From an uncultured Eubacteriales bacterium (GTDB lineage Bacteria; Bacillota; Clostridia; Oscillospirales; CAG-272), in NCBI GenBank assembly GCA_934432675.1, contig CAKRYT010000001.1:124001-188000 (forward strand): a stretch of DNA of 64,000 bases, in the 5' to 3' direction. Under the pieces are notes generated by a model. That model was not told the origin of the DNA. It ran no database searches and was given only the letters and a program-made list of their open reading frames with translations. The first letter of the stretch is position 1, and each line of letters begins with the position of its first letter. This document shows, in pieces, positions 8,218 through 15,098 of this stretch. A program made the translations under genes and the position numbers.

Positions 8218-10811
8218 TGTATTCCGGATAAAGCGAGAAGTCCTTTGTCAACCGGTCGATGGGCGTCAATGGAGGCGCGCAAGGCCCGGTAGGTTTCACG
8301 CAGGTGCCGTTCAAAGGCAACTGCCCCCTTGGCGGTCAGTTTCCCGTGAGAGATGAGATATTGCAGGTAGGTTTGAGTGGAGGTGCCGTTTCCGACAGGT
8401 GCGTAGAGCGTTCGTTGGACGAGTTCATCCTCGGAGACGGATCCGTAGGTTTCGAGTATGGGGGGCGGCACAGATCCACGATCCTCAATGAAAGAGCGGA
8501 TGACGGTCATATCAATGGGACGGATGAACTTCTGGCGGTTTTCAGAACTGTTGAAATGCTCACGGAAACGGTCAGCGGTACGGTTCCACTCGCATCGATC
8601 ACGGTCAGAGTAGCCGTAGGTTTCTTTCACGTCCTGGTGGTAGACCAGATAAACACCGCGGTTCAAAAGGTCAAAATCGGGGATGGACGTCATCAAACGG
8701 AAGTACCGTTGTTCGGCTGTATAGTCTTCGAGCTGGGAAAGCCAGTTGAGGATGGCGATGCTTTCCAGATAGGCCTTGCGGCGCAGATGATGCCGGAGCC
8801 GTTTCTGCATAAAGGAGCAAAGGTGGCGGAGCAGCTCCGGTTCCGTCATGACGAGACGCGGCATCATATAGAGAATCACGAGTTTCTGGCTGTGGTCGGT
8901 TGTCCTGGCGTAATGCAGTTTCAGATTGTCGAGCAGTATCTTGCGCTTTTCATACGGTTCGATGGCAATCAGGTCCGCGATCATACGGTTGGCTTCGGAG
9001 GAAAGCATGCTCGGGTTTTTGTAAAGTTCGCCCGTGCTTTCCGGGGCGGACATCAAAGCGATGGCTTCCTCTGCCAAAAAATACTCTTCAAATTGCAGAT
9101 GAATCGGGGTGGCCCGGTAGTTGGAAACCGAATAAAACAGCGGAATGACGGAGAAGCCGCGCGGAAGTTTTGCTTCCTCTTCCAGCCTGTGTTGTACGGT
9201 GGGGATGTCTGCCGGGTGCCTGCCGCCGAGATGCAGTTGCCAGGCAAAGGTGCAGAGCAGGCGGCGTGCGGCGGCGATATTTTCATCGGGATCGATTCCG
9301 CGCTTGCGCAACTCCTGCCGGCACATGGAATCAACCGTGGAGCGAAGCAGAAGTCCGGCGGAAAAGCGGGAGAAACGATCTGTGAAAGCGGTGATGCCCT
9401 CATTCCGGATGTTCCACAGTGCCAGTTTCACAATGAGCGGTGCGAGTGGCGGTATGGGAGAGGAATCTGCGGTGAGAGGAGTGCTGTCATGACTCGTCCG
9501 ATCCGTTTTTCCAATCGTAGAGTCTGCACTGACAAACCGCCTGATGGCGGTACATGCCAGGCCGGCCTCCGCCGGGGCGGTGTGTGCACAGACAAAGCGA
9601 CGTATCTGTTCCCAGTCCCAGCCGAGTAAGCAGTACCGGTATCCAAAAGCGGAGATCAGACCGTACAGTTCCAGCACCTTGACGACAGAACGTCTGGTTG
9701 TGAGGAGAATACTGTGTGCATGCCGCACGGAGAGAATTTCATGTACCAGTGTGTCTGTTTGCGTAGCGGACATGCCGATGCAGGCCTCGTCCAGTGCATC
9801 CAGATAATAATCAAAGCGGAGCCCGTTCGTATTGAGGAACGAAGGGTAAGTCATGCCATTCGGCAAAAGTTCGTCCCAGAGATCGTGCAGCAAATTTTCG
9901 GAGAGAGCATAGTCCGCTCCCCGACCGGAGAGAGAAAAGAGAATCGGTATGGGGGCGGTACTGCCGCCGTCCGGATCGGCCGTGCGGGCGTGAAGTGCCG
10001 CCAGGTAAGCTTTTTTCAGGGCGGTACTTTTCCCGCTCCCGGCATCTCCCTCGATGAGTACACGGGCGCCTTCTCCGGCGCGCATATGCGAGACTACGGC
10101 AGAGACAAGGTCTCCGGTATACTCTTCCGACTTTGCGGCGGTGTAGGTGACACCGATGCCGTCGTTGTCCGCACCGAGTGAAAAAATGTCGGAAGTAAGG
10201 CATTCGGAGACGTAACGTGACTGTGCACGCACGAGATATTCTTCGATAAAATAGCGGCTGAGACCACGGAGACGGTCGAGGGCGATCCCGGCGATCTCTT
10301 CCGGAGCACCGTCTTTGTAGGGAAAGAAAATGGTGCTTTTGCGATCGTTGTCCGCCGCATCCGCGATGTCAAGCACCCAGGAAAAGAGCTTTGCCGGATT
10401 GTCATAGATGTCGGAGCAGTCGGCGAGAAAACGCTCGCGCGCCTTTTCGTCAAGATTCCGGTATGTGAAAGCGTCCTTTTTGACGCGCTCGCTGACGAGG
10501 GTAATCACCGGGATCCGGACACTTTTTGCATGCCGATATTCGTCTTCTGTATAGGAGCAGCCGATTTCCGGCACCATCGTCCCGTAGATCGAGTTGATGA
10601 GCAGGATTACGCATTGACAACCGTCGAGGGTCCTCAGACAGTTTTCGCGCACGTTCGCGTCATATGCAACCGGAAAATCCGCGCGGGAGTAAAGGACGGG
10701 TGTGACCCCCCAACTGCGGTCCATTTCGCACGCGAGGTGGTTGCGTGCGAGCGCGTCTTCCGTGGTCCCGTGAGAAGAAGAGATAAAAATGCGCCACTTG
10801 GTCGTGCTCAT
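8202..10811 (-). CDS. DUF4062-NACHT STAND NTPase, candidate anti-phage sensor
   Basis: 869 residues. Residues 1-110 match DUF4062: WRIFISSSHGTTEDALARN, then the GCQCVILLINSIYGTMVPE and SYTEDEYRHAKSVRIPVITLV blocks, a TIR/SEFIR-related fold usually fused to NACHT ATPases. The NTPase core has Walker A GDAGSGKS at 255-262, a NACHT-type Walker B (YYLDALDE, 335-342) and a TTRR motif at 371-374. The last 450 residues are helix-rich without a recognised repeat and probably form the sensor part. This tripartite plan (N-terminal effector, NACHT switch, C-terminal sensor) is that of Avs and bNACHT defence proteins. There is no transmembrane segment. It starts 21 bases after the ung stop with AAAGGAG upstream, so it is likely co-transcribed with ung. 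No accompanying defence genes are present. The role is inferred from architecture, not shown. Confidence 0.82.
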   Translation of the reverse strand: MSTTKWRIFISSSHGTTEDALARNHLACEMDRSWGVTPVLYSRADFPVAYDANVRENCLRTLDGCQCVILLINSIYGTMVPEIGCSYTEDEYRHAKSVRIPVITLVSERVKKDAFTYRNLDEKARERFLADCSDIYDNPAKLFSWVLDIADAADNDRKSTIFFPYKDGAPEEIAGIALDRLRGLSRYFIEEYLVRAQSRYVSECLTSDIFSLGADNDGIGVTYTAAKSEEYTGDLVSAVVSHMRAGEGARVLIEGDAGSGKSTALKKAYLAALHARTADPDGGSTAPIPILFSLSGRGADYALSENLLHDLWDELLPNGMTYPSFLNTNGLRFDYYLDALDEACIGMSATQTDTLVHEILSVRHAHSILLTTRRSVVKVLELYGLISAFGYRYCLLGWDWEQIRRFVCAHTAPAEAGLACTAIRRFVSADSTIGKTDRTSHDSTPLTADSSPIPPLAPLIVKLALWNIRNEGITAFTDRFSRFSAGLLLRSTVDSMCRQELRKRGIDPDENIAAARRLLCTFAWQLHLGGRHPADIPTVQHRLEEEAKLPRGFSVIPLFYSVSNYRATPIHLQFEEYFLAEEAIALMSAPESTGELYKNPSMLSSEANRMIADLIAIEPYEKRKILLDNLKLHYARTTDHSQKLVILYMMPRLVMTEPELLRHLCSFMQKRLRHHLRRKAYLESIAILNWLSQLEDYTAEQRYFRLMTSIPDFDLLNRGVYLVYHQDVKETYGYSDRDRCEWNRTADRFREHFNSSENRQKFIRPIDMTVIRSFIEDRGSVPPPILETYGSVSEDELVQRTLYAPVGNGTSTQTYLQYLISHGKLTAKGAVAFERHLRETYRALRASIDAHRPVDKGLLALSGIQQSGS

Positions 10812-10832
10812 AGCCTGTCCGCTCCTTTGCTG

Positions 10833-11516
10833 TCAGTTTGGTTGATCGAGGACGGATTCCCAGCGGATGGGGGTCATGCCGTTTTCAATCAGAAAGTGAT
10901 TGCATTTGGAAAAGTGTCTGCAACCGAAAAATCCGTTGTAAGCAGAGAGCGGTGATGGGTGTACCGTTTCCAGGATGAGATGCCGTGGGTTGGTGATCAA
11001 ACTTTTTTTGGAACGGGCATTCCCACCCCAGAGCAAAAAGACGATGGGGTGATCGGCGTCGTTCAGTGACCGTATGACGGCGTCGGTAAAAGTCTCCCAG
11101 CCGTGCCCCTTGTGGCTTTGCGGTGCACCGGCGCGGACGGTGAGGGTCGTGTTCAGGAGCAGGACGCCCTGGTCTGCCCAACTTTGGAGATAGCCGCCCT
11201 TCGGCTTCGGCATGCCGATATCGTCGGCGAGTTCACGGTAGATGTTGCAGAGCGACGGCGGCGGCTCCACCCCCGGCTGCACGGAGAAACACAGACCGTG
11301 CGCCTGCCCGGGGCCGTGGTAGGGGTCCTGACCGAGGATGACGGCTTTCACCTTGGCGTACGGCGTACTTTTCAGGGCATTGAAAATGTGATACATATCG
11401 GGGTAGATGCGCCTCGTCGCGTATTCTTCTTTCAGAAAGGCGCGCAGGGCGAGGTAGTATTCCTTTTGGAACTCTCCCCCGATGACTCCGTCCCAGTCGT
11501 TACCGATTTTCGGCAT
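10833..11516 (-). CDS. ung: Uracil-DNA glycosylase, family 1
   Basis: 227 residues. It removes uracil from DNA to start base-excision repair. GQDPYHGPGQAHGLCFS carries the catalytic D64, LLLNTTLTVRAG is intact, and HPSPLSAYNGFFGCRHF is the DNA-intercalation loop. The ATG at 11516 follows GAGGGG with six-base spacing. The promoter (11544-11572) lies inside an inverted repeat whose proximal arm contains this ribosome binding site. The DUF4062-NACHT gene follows after 21 bases without an intervening terminator. Confidence 0.97.
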   Translation of the reverse strand: MPKIGNDWDGVIGGEFQKEYYLALRAFLKEEYATRRIYPDMYHIFNALKSTPYAKVKAVILGQDPYHGPGQAHGLCFSVQPGVEPPPSLCNIYRELADDIGMPKPKGGYLQSWADQGVLLLNTTLTVRAGAPQSHKGHGWETFTDAVIRSLNDADHPIVFLLWGGNARSKKSLITNPRHLILETVHPSPLSAYNGFFGCRHFSKCNHFLIENGMTPIRWESVLDQPN

Positions 11517-11521
11517 AAAAA

Positions 11522-11563
11522 TCCCCTCTCCGGCTTTTTTCTCATTGTAGCACAGAGAGGGGG
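11522..11563 (-). terminator. Terminator-like hairpin after the S1-domain gene, overlapping the ung promoter and ribosome binding site
   Basis: CCCCTCTC and GAGAGGGG arms (11555-11562 and 11523-11530) with a 24-base loop, followed on the minus strand by ATTTTT that runs into the ung ATG. The -10 box of ung lies in the loop. The loop is long for a terminator, so strength is uncertain. Confidence 0.45.
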
Positions 11564-11572
11564 AAAAAACAA
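11544..11572 (-). promoter_or_regulatory. Sigma-A promoter of ung
   Basis: Minus strand: TTGTTT (11572-11567), 17 bases, TACAAT (11549-11544). It lies 28 bases upstream of the ung start and would also serve the NACHT gene. Confidence 0.6.
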
Positions 11573-11573
11573 G

Positions 11574-12503
11574 TCAGCAGAAAACGCTTTCGATGACGCG
11601 CTCGCAACAGGAGGGGGAGTATCGCCAGGTATCCATGTGGGTATGTTCTTTTGTGTCGGTAAAGTAACGCATCGGGGTGACGGTACCGCCGGCGGCGGAA
11701 TCAATAATGATTAACTTGATCTTCATCTTTTCCGGCAGGATGCTCTTGATGTAAACGGCGGCAATCTGGTTGACCTCGACTCCTTCCTTCAACTCGGCGA
11801 GCCCCGCGAGATTCGGTGTCAGTTCCACGAAGATGCCGTACGGCTCAATGGAGCGCACGATACCCGCCACGGTCTGCCCGGGGGTGAAGAGTGCGGCATT
11901 TTCCTCCCAGTTGCCGAGCAATTCCCGGTGCGAGACGTAAATGCGTCCTTCTTCGTCAATCGTTTTCACGACGGTAAAGATGCGGTCCCCGGGGGAGAAA
12001 CGGACACGCGGATGGGAAATACGCGAGACCGATATGCTGTCGATCGAGAGCAGGGAAACGAGCCCGCACCCGATGTCCACGAATGCCCCGAAGTTTTCGA
12101 GATGCGTGACGGCGGCGGGGATGATGTCCCCGGGGATGAGTGTGGAGACGTAGTGCTCCATACAGTCTTTTTGAGCCTCGCGCCGCGAGAGCACCGCAGA
12201 GACGCCGTCCGCGTCCCGCTCAAATCCGATGATCTTGAAGCAGACGGGTTTGCCTACGCGGGTGAGTACGGCAATGTCCTTAACCGTTTCTCCCGGGCGA
12301 CAATAGACGACCTCCTCCCGTGGCATCTTACCGGGGATGCCGCCGAGATCAAAATGCAGACAAAAATTGCTGTCGCAGAGCAGTGCGACGGATTCCAGGA
12401 TCTTTCCGCGCTCCATGGCCTTTTCGAGCCCGGCGCGCCCTTGGAGATACTCCGTGTTTTCTGCCCCCGAGAGCAGAGATCCTTCCGGTTGATACGGATA
12501 CAT
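11574..12503 (-). CDS. S1-domain RNA-binding protein (RpsA-like)
   Basis: 309 residues. Two clear S1 OB-folds occupy about 125-193 (GDIIPAAVTHLENFGAFVDIG) and 209-268 (GQTVAGIVRSIEPYGIFVEL). Residues 33-110 look like a third, degenerate S1 repeat. Such proteins bind mRNA or rRNA; the exact role here is unknown. It is separate from the IspH-S1 fusion at 49729-51816, so the genome encodes at least two multi-S1 proteins. The start at 12503 (MYPYQPEG) is preferred because AGAGGTG precedes it; the frame stays open for 61 codons upstream but would run into the thioesterase terminator region. No convincing promoter was found in 12504-12600. Confidence 0.8.
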   Translation of the reverse strand: MYPYQPEGSLLSGAENTEYLQGRAGLEKAMERGKILESVALLCDSNFCLHFDLGGIPGKMPREEVVYCRPGETVKDIAVLTRVGKPVCFKIIGFERDADGVSAVLSRREAQKDCMEHYVSTLIPGDIIPAAVTHLENFGAFVDIGCGLVSLLSIDSISVSRISHPRVRFSPGDRIFTVVKTIDEEGRIYVSHRELLGNWEENAALFTPGQTVAGIVRSIEPYGIFVELTPNLAGLAELKEGVEVNQIAAVYIKSILPEKMKIKLIIIDSAAGGTVTPMRYFTDTKEHTHMDTWRYSPSCCERVIESVFC

Positions 12504-12609
12504 AACATACACCTCTTTTTCGTAGTCTTTTGTTTGTGATACAATACCAAGATATGAGAGAGGTTGTCCTGTCATGACCCGTTCGACAAAACTAGAAGAA
12601 ACATAAGAA

Positions 12610-12637
12610 AAAACACCCGTTTGCGACCGGGTGTTTT
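12610..12637 (-). terminator. Intrinsic terminator of the acyl-ACP thioesterase gene
   Basis: A ten-base inverted repeat (12610-12619 and 12628-12637) with an eight-base loop; the minus-strand transcript continues with TTTTTTCTTAT. Confidence 0.85.
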
Positions 12638-12651
12638 CTGGCTTGCGACGG

Positions 12652-13368
12652 TTACAGATCCGCCTGGGTGAGGGACGCCTCGGCATTGATCTCGCCGTCC
12701 GCGCGGATTGTGCGAAAACCGAATGAGCCGTCGGGGAGCACCGTGCGGTAAACCGTCAGGGTCTCTCCGATGGGGGCGTCTTTTTGGAAACGGATGGAGA
12801 AGTGGGGAATCCACTTTCCCTTCATGTCGAGAAATCCCGTGAAGAGGTCGGGATAGAAGGTGTTGTTGAGGTGCAGGTTGCGGTCGGTCTGTCCGTAGGT
12901 GACGGTATAGGTGCCGACAGGCTCCATCATATCCGTGTGGGGGAGAGGAAACCGTTTCATCCGGTAGGCGGGCAGGGGCATCGGTACAAAGCGGGAGGGA
13001 TAGTCTTCAAACCGTTGCAGGGCCTTGGTCGCGATGTCGACGAGCCCGAATTGACCGAGCCCCTCGGCAATCAGCTCCCCCTCGCCGCGTAGTGCATAAT
13101 AACGGGGAAAAAGAAAACCGCGCCCGGTGCAACCGCAGCTCTCGCTCTCCAAGACTTCGTAGGTGCGGATGGGGCGTCGCAGGGTGACATCGATCGCCGT
13201 GAGCACGAAGGCTTTGCCCTGTGCCCGCATTTCCTCATTGGAGGGTCCCTCGCCGTGCAGTTGTCCGTTGGCGGCGATTTGCAGGTAGCGCAGGAGTGCG
13301 GACGGGCGTATGATCCCGTTCAGATCCTCATCGTGGATATCTGTGACGATATGGCTGACCCAACTCAT
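12652..13368 (-). CDS. Acyl-ACP thioesterase (FatA/FatB family)
   Basis: 238 residues of double-hotdog fold. It hydrolyses acyl-acyl carrier protein to free fatty acid. Seen: the N-terminal HIVTDIHDEDLNGIIRPSALLRYLQ block, AFVLTAIDVTLRRPIRTYE, and in the second hotdog TDRNLHLNNTFYPDLF, with the Asn-His pair of the catalytic network. ATG at 13368 follows GGAG. It has its own sigma-A promoter (13402-13430) and terminator (12610-12637), so it is monocistronic. It probably supplies fatty acids for lipid turnover or export; chain length is not predictable. Confidence 0.88.
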   Translation of the reverse strand: MSWVSHIVTDIHDEDLNGIIRPSALLRYLQIAANGQLHGEGPSNEEMRAQGKAFVLTAIDVTLRRPIRTYEVLESESCGCTGRGFLFPRYYALRGEGELIAEGLGQFGLVDIATKALQRFEDYPSRFVPMPLPAYRMKRFPLPHTDMMEPVGTYTVTYGQTDRNLHLNNTFYPDLFTGFLDMKGKWIPHFSIRFQKDAPIGETLTVYRTVLPDGSFGFRTIRADGEINAEASLTQADL

Positions 13369-13401
13369 ATGATACTCCGATTCTTTTGCATGAATGATAT
13401 G

Positions 13402-13430
13402 AGTATAGTCTTTCTCACAGGAAAAGTCAA
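13402..13430 (-). promoter_or_regulatory. Sigma-A promoter of the acyl-ACP thioesterase gene
   Basis: Minus strand: TTGACT (13430-13425), 17 bases, TATACT (13407-13402), 34 bases before the start codon. Confidence 0.75.
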
Positions 13431-13453
13431 GGCGTGCGGCGCGTGGATGCCGC

Positions 13454-13861
13454 TTAAATATTCGGTTTGATGCTGCGGGGCACTGTCGGCGACGGAGGAG
13501 GGGCGACGGTATGGGGGGTCAGCCCGAAACTGACAGAGATGGCACTGTCCACCTTTTGCATCAGGGCATCGGGGAGATGCCCCATCTTTTCACGCAGGCG
13601 TTGCTTATCCAGGGTACGGATCTGTTCCAGAAGAATGACGGAATCCCGTGTCAATCCCACGTCCGACGCGAAAATGTCAATATGTGTCGGCAGCTTGGCT
13701 TTCCCCATTTTGCTTGTAATGGCAGCGGCAATGACCGTCGGACTGTAACGGTTTCCGACGTCATTCTGCACGATCAGTACCGGGCGCAGACCGCCTTGCT
13801 CGCTCCCTACGACCGGGGATAGGTCCGCATAATAGATATCACCGCGTTTTATGTTCATCAT
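13454..13861 (-). CDS. MazF/PemK family endoribonuclease toxin (EndoA-like), no adjacent antitoxin
   Basis: About 135 residues. MazF-type toxins cut mRNA at short sequence motifs. The start MMNIKRGDIYYADLSPVVGSEQGGLRPVLIVQND and TVIAAAITSKMGKAKLPTH are nearly those of Bacillus EndoA. LLEQIRTLDKQRL is the conserved late block. The C-terminus ends in an unusual proline-rich tail (APPPSPTVPRSIKPNI). The start is uncertain: an ATG at 13882 has an AAAGGA directly touching it, while the ATGATG at 13861/13858 matches the family start but lacks a close ribosome binding site. Upstream 13883-13995 holds no frame long enough to encode a MazE-like antitoxin. It may work as a chromosomal regulator whose antitoxin lies elsewhere. 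Confidence 0.85.
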   Translation of the reverse strand: MMNIKRGDIYYADLSPVVGSEQGGLRPVLIVQNDVGNRYSPTVIAAAITSKMGKAKLPTHIDIFASDVGLTRDSVILLEQIRTLDKQRLREKMGHLPDALMQKVDSAISVSFGLTPHTVAPPPSPTVPRSIKPNI

Positions 13862-13995
13862 GACGCTTTGCGCGTAACGCATTCCTTTCTGTGACTCGGC
13901 ATCCCGTGCATTCAGTCTCCCCGCCGGGCGGCACTTTTAATCACCGATTTCAGAAATCTCTCATTGTTAGGGTATTTTGAGAACTGTCATCGTGT

Positions 13996-14040
13996 GAAAA
14001 GACCGCCCCCGGATGGTCTCCCACCGGAAAACGGTCTTTC
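13996..14040 (-). terminator. Possible terminator after the DUF378 gene
   Basis: AAAGACCG (14032-14039 on the minus strand) pairs with CGGTCTTT (13998-14005), with a long G/C-rich loop and TTTTC after it. The weak U-tract and long loop make this uncertain. Confidence 0.4.
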
Positions 14041-14042
14041 TT

Positions 14043-14258
14043 TTATTCGGCGTCGGTCATCGCCTCTTCACGAGGACGGAAGAGCAGAGAAATGCACCAG
14101 ATCCCCGCGAGTGCCACAATCGTGTAGATGATCCGTGCCACGACCGAGCCCTGCCCGCCGCAGATCCATGCGACGATATCGAAAGAAAAGAGTCCGATGC
14201 TCCCCCAGTTCAGGGCGCCGATGATCGTCAGAATCAAAGCAATTCTGTCAAGAATCAT
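14043..14258 (-). CDS. DUF378 small membrane protein
   Basis: 71 residues with two hydrophobic segments (about 4-26 and 37-60). The conserved ILTIIGALNWGSIGLFSFDIVAWICG block defines DUF378, whose function is unknown. It starts with ATG at 14258 after AGGGGGA at seven-base spacing. The preceding region carries a sigma-G-like promoter (14305-14334), which suggests forespore expression; the neighbour upstream is sigK. It appears monocistronic. Confidence 0.88.
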   Translation of the reverse strand: MILDRIALILTIIGALNWGSIGLFSFDIVAWICGGQGSVVARIIYTIVALAGIWCISLLFRPREEAMTDAE

Positions 14259-14304
14259 GAGAAAATCCCCCTAATGTGAAATACGAAACGATGTTCGTCG
14301 GGGG

Positions 14305-14334
14305 TAGTATGCGTGTGCCGCGTCGGCATTATAC
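14305..14334 (-). promoter_or_regulatory. Sigma-G-like (forespore) promoter before the DUF378 gene
   Basis: Minus strand: GTATA (14334-14330), exactly 18 bases, CATACTA (14311-14305). Both boxes match the Bacillus sigma-G consensus (GHATR and CATnnTA) with the preferred spacing. No sigma-A promoter was found in the same gap. Confidence 0.5.
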
Positions 14335-14342
14335 ATCATACT

Positions 14343-15041
14343 TCATGGTTTTTCCTGTCCTGTAATCTCTCCTCGTAAGGCTTCCAGTGCCTTTTTCTCG
14401 ATACGGGAAACGTAGGAGCGGGAGATTCCGAGGTGTTTCGCGACCTCGCGCTGAGTCTTCGGCGGAATCCCCGAGAGCCCGTAACGCAGACAGATGATCT
14501 CCCGCTCCCGGTCGTCCAGTGCGCGAAACAGCAACCGGCGCACTTTTTCATTCGTCATTTTCTTGTCAAGTTCTTCGGGAATATCACAATCGTCGGAAAT
14601 AATATCTATATAGGTCAGCGGGTTTCCGTCCCGGTCGACGTCGATGGTTTCCGAGAGGGAAACTTCCAGGCTTTGTTTTTTTTGAGAGCGAAAATACATG
14701 AGGATCTCGTTCTGAATACATTTTGCCCCGTAGGTAGCGAATCTTGCACCGTTTCCCGAACGGAAAGAGTCTATGGCTTTGATTAAACCGATGGAGCCGA
14801 TGGAAATGAGCTCATCCGGATTTGGGGCATTGGTATAATACTTCCGGACGATATGTGACACAAGCCGCAGGTTGTGCTCGATAAGGGTGGCGCGTGCGCT
14901 CTCATTGTGCTCTTCCTCAACTTTCCGGAACAATTCGGTTTCCTCCTCCCGCCCGAGGGGCGGCGGAAAATTTTGCCCGGTCGAAATGCCGAGGACAATC
15001 GACGCGAAAAAGTGTATGATGCGCTCGAATAATGCAAGCAT
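14343..15041 (-). CDS. sigK: RNA polymerase sporulation sigma factor, pro-sigma-K type
   Basis: 232 residues. Sigma-K directs late mother-cell gene expression (coat and cortex stages). Region 2 reads DELISIGSIGLIKAIDSF and region 4 TQREVAKHLGISRSYVSRIEKKAL, both close to Bacillus sigma-K, including the VSLSETIDVDRDGNPLTYID segment. The first 20 residues are hydrophobic (ALFERIIHFFASIVLGIS), like the pro-sequence that SpoIVFB removes. The gene is continuous, so there is no skin element. ATG at 15041 follows GGAGG at five to six bases; an in-frame ATG at 15074 lies in a hairpin loop without a ribosome binding site. A terminator hairpin ends right at the ribosome binding site (15052-15087). Confidence 0.93.
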   Translation of the reverse strand: MLALFERIIHFFASIVLGISTGQNFPPPLGREEETELFRKVEEEHNESARATLIEHNLRLVSHIVRKYYTNAPNPDELISIGSIGLIKAIDSFRSGNGARFATYGAKCIQNEILMYFRSQKKQSLEVSLSETIDVDRDGNPLTYIDIISDDCDIPEELDKKMTNEKVRRLLFRALDDREREIICLRYGLSGIPPKTQREVAKHLGISRSYVSRIEKKALEALRGEITGQEKP

Positions 15042-15051
15042 GGCAACCTCC

Positions 15052-15087
15052 AAAAAAGAATCCGCATACGACATAACGTATGCGGAT
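15052..15087 (-). terminator. Terminator hairpin between the pseudo-receiver gene and sigK, abutting the sigK ribosome binding site
   Basis: A perfect 11-base inverted repeat (15060-15070 and 15077-15087) with a six-base loop. The minus-strand transcript continues TTCTTTTTT and immediately GGAGG, the sigK site. It can terminate upstream transcription or act as an attenuator for sigK. Confidence 0.75.
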
Positions 15088-15098
15088 GCAAGCTTGTA

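Noticed and set aside
12504..12600. Sigma-A promoter for the S1-domain gene
   Set aside because: TATTGT-like boxes exist, but no -35 at a suitable distance matches more than three positions.
13883..13995. Possible MazE-type antitoxin upstream of mazF
   Set aside because: The longest frames with a start codon here are about ten codons; none resembles an antitoxin.
15041..15074. Alternative sigK start at 15074
   Set aside because: That ATG lies in the loop of the terminator hairpin and has no ribosome binding site, whereas 15041 follows GGAGG.
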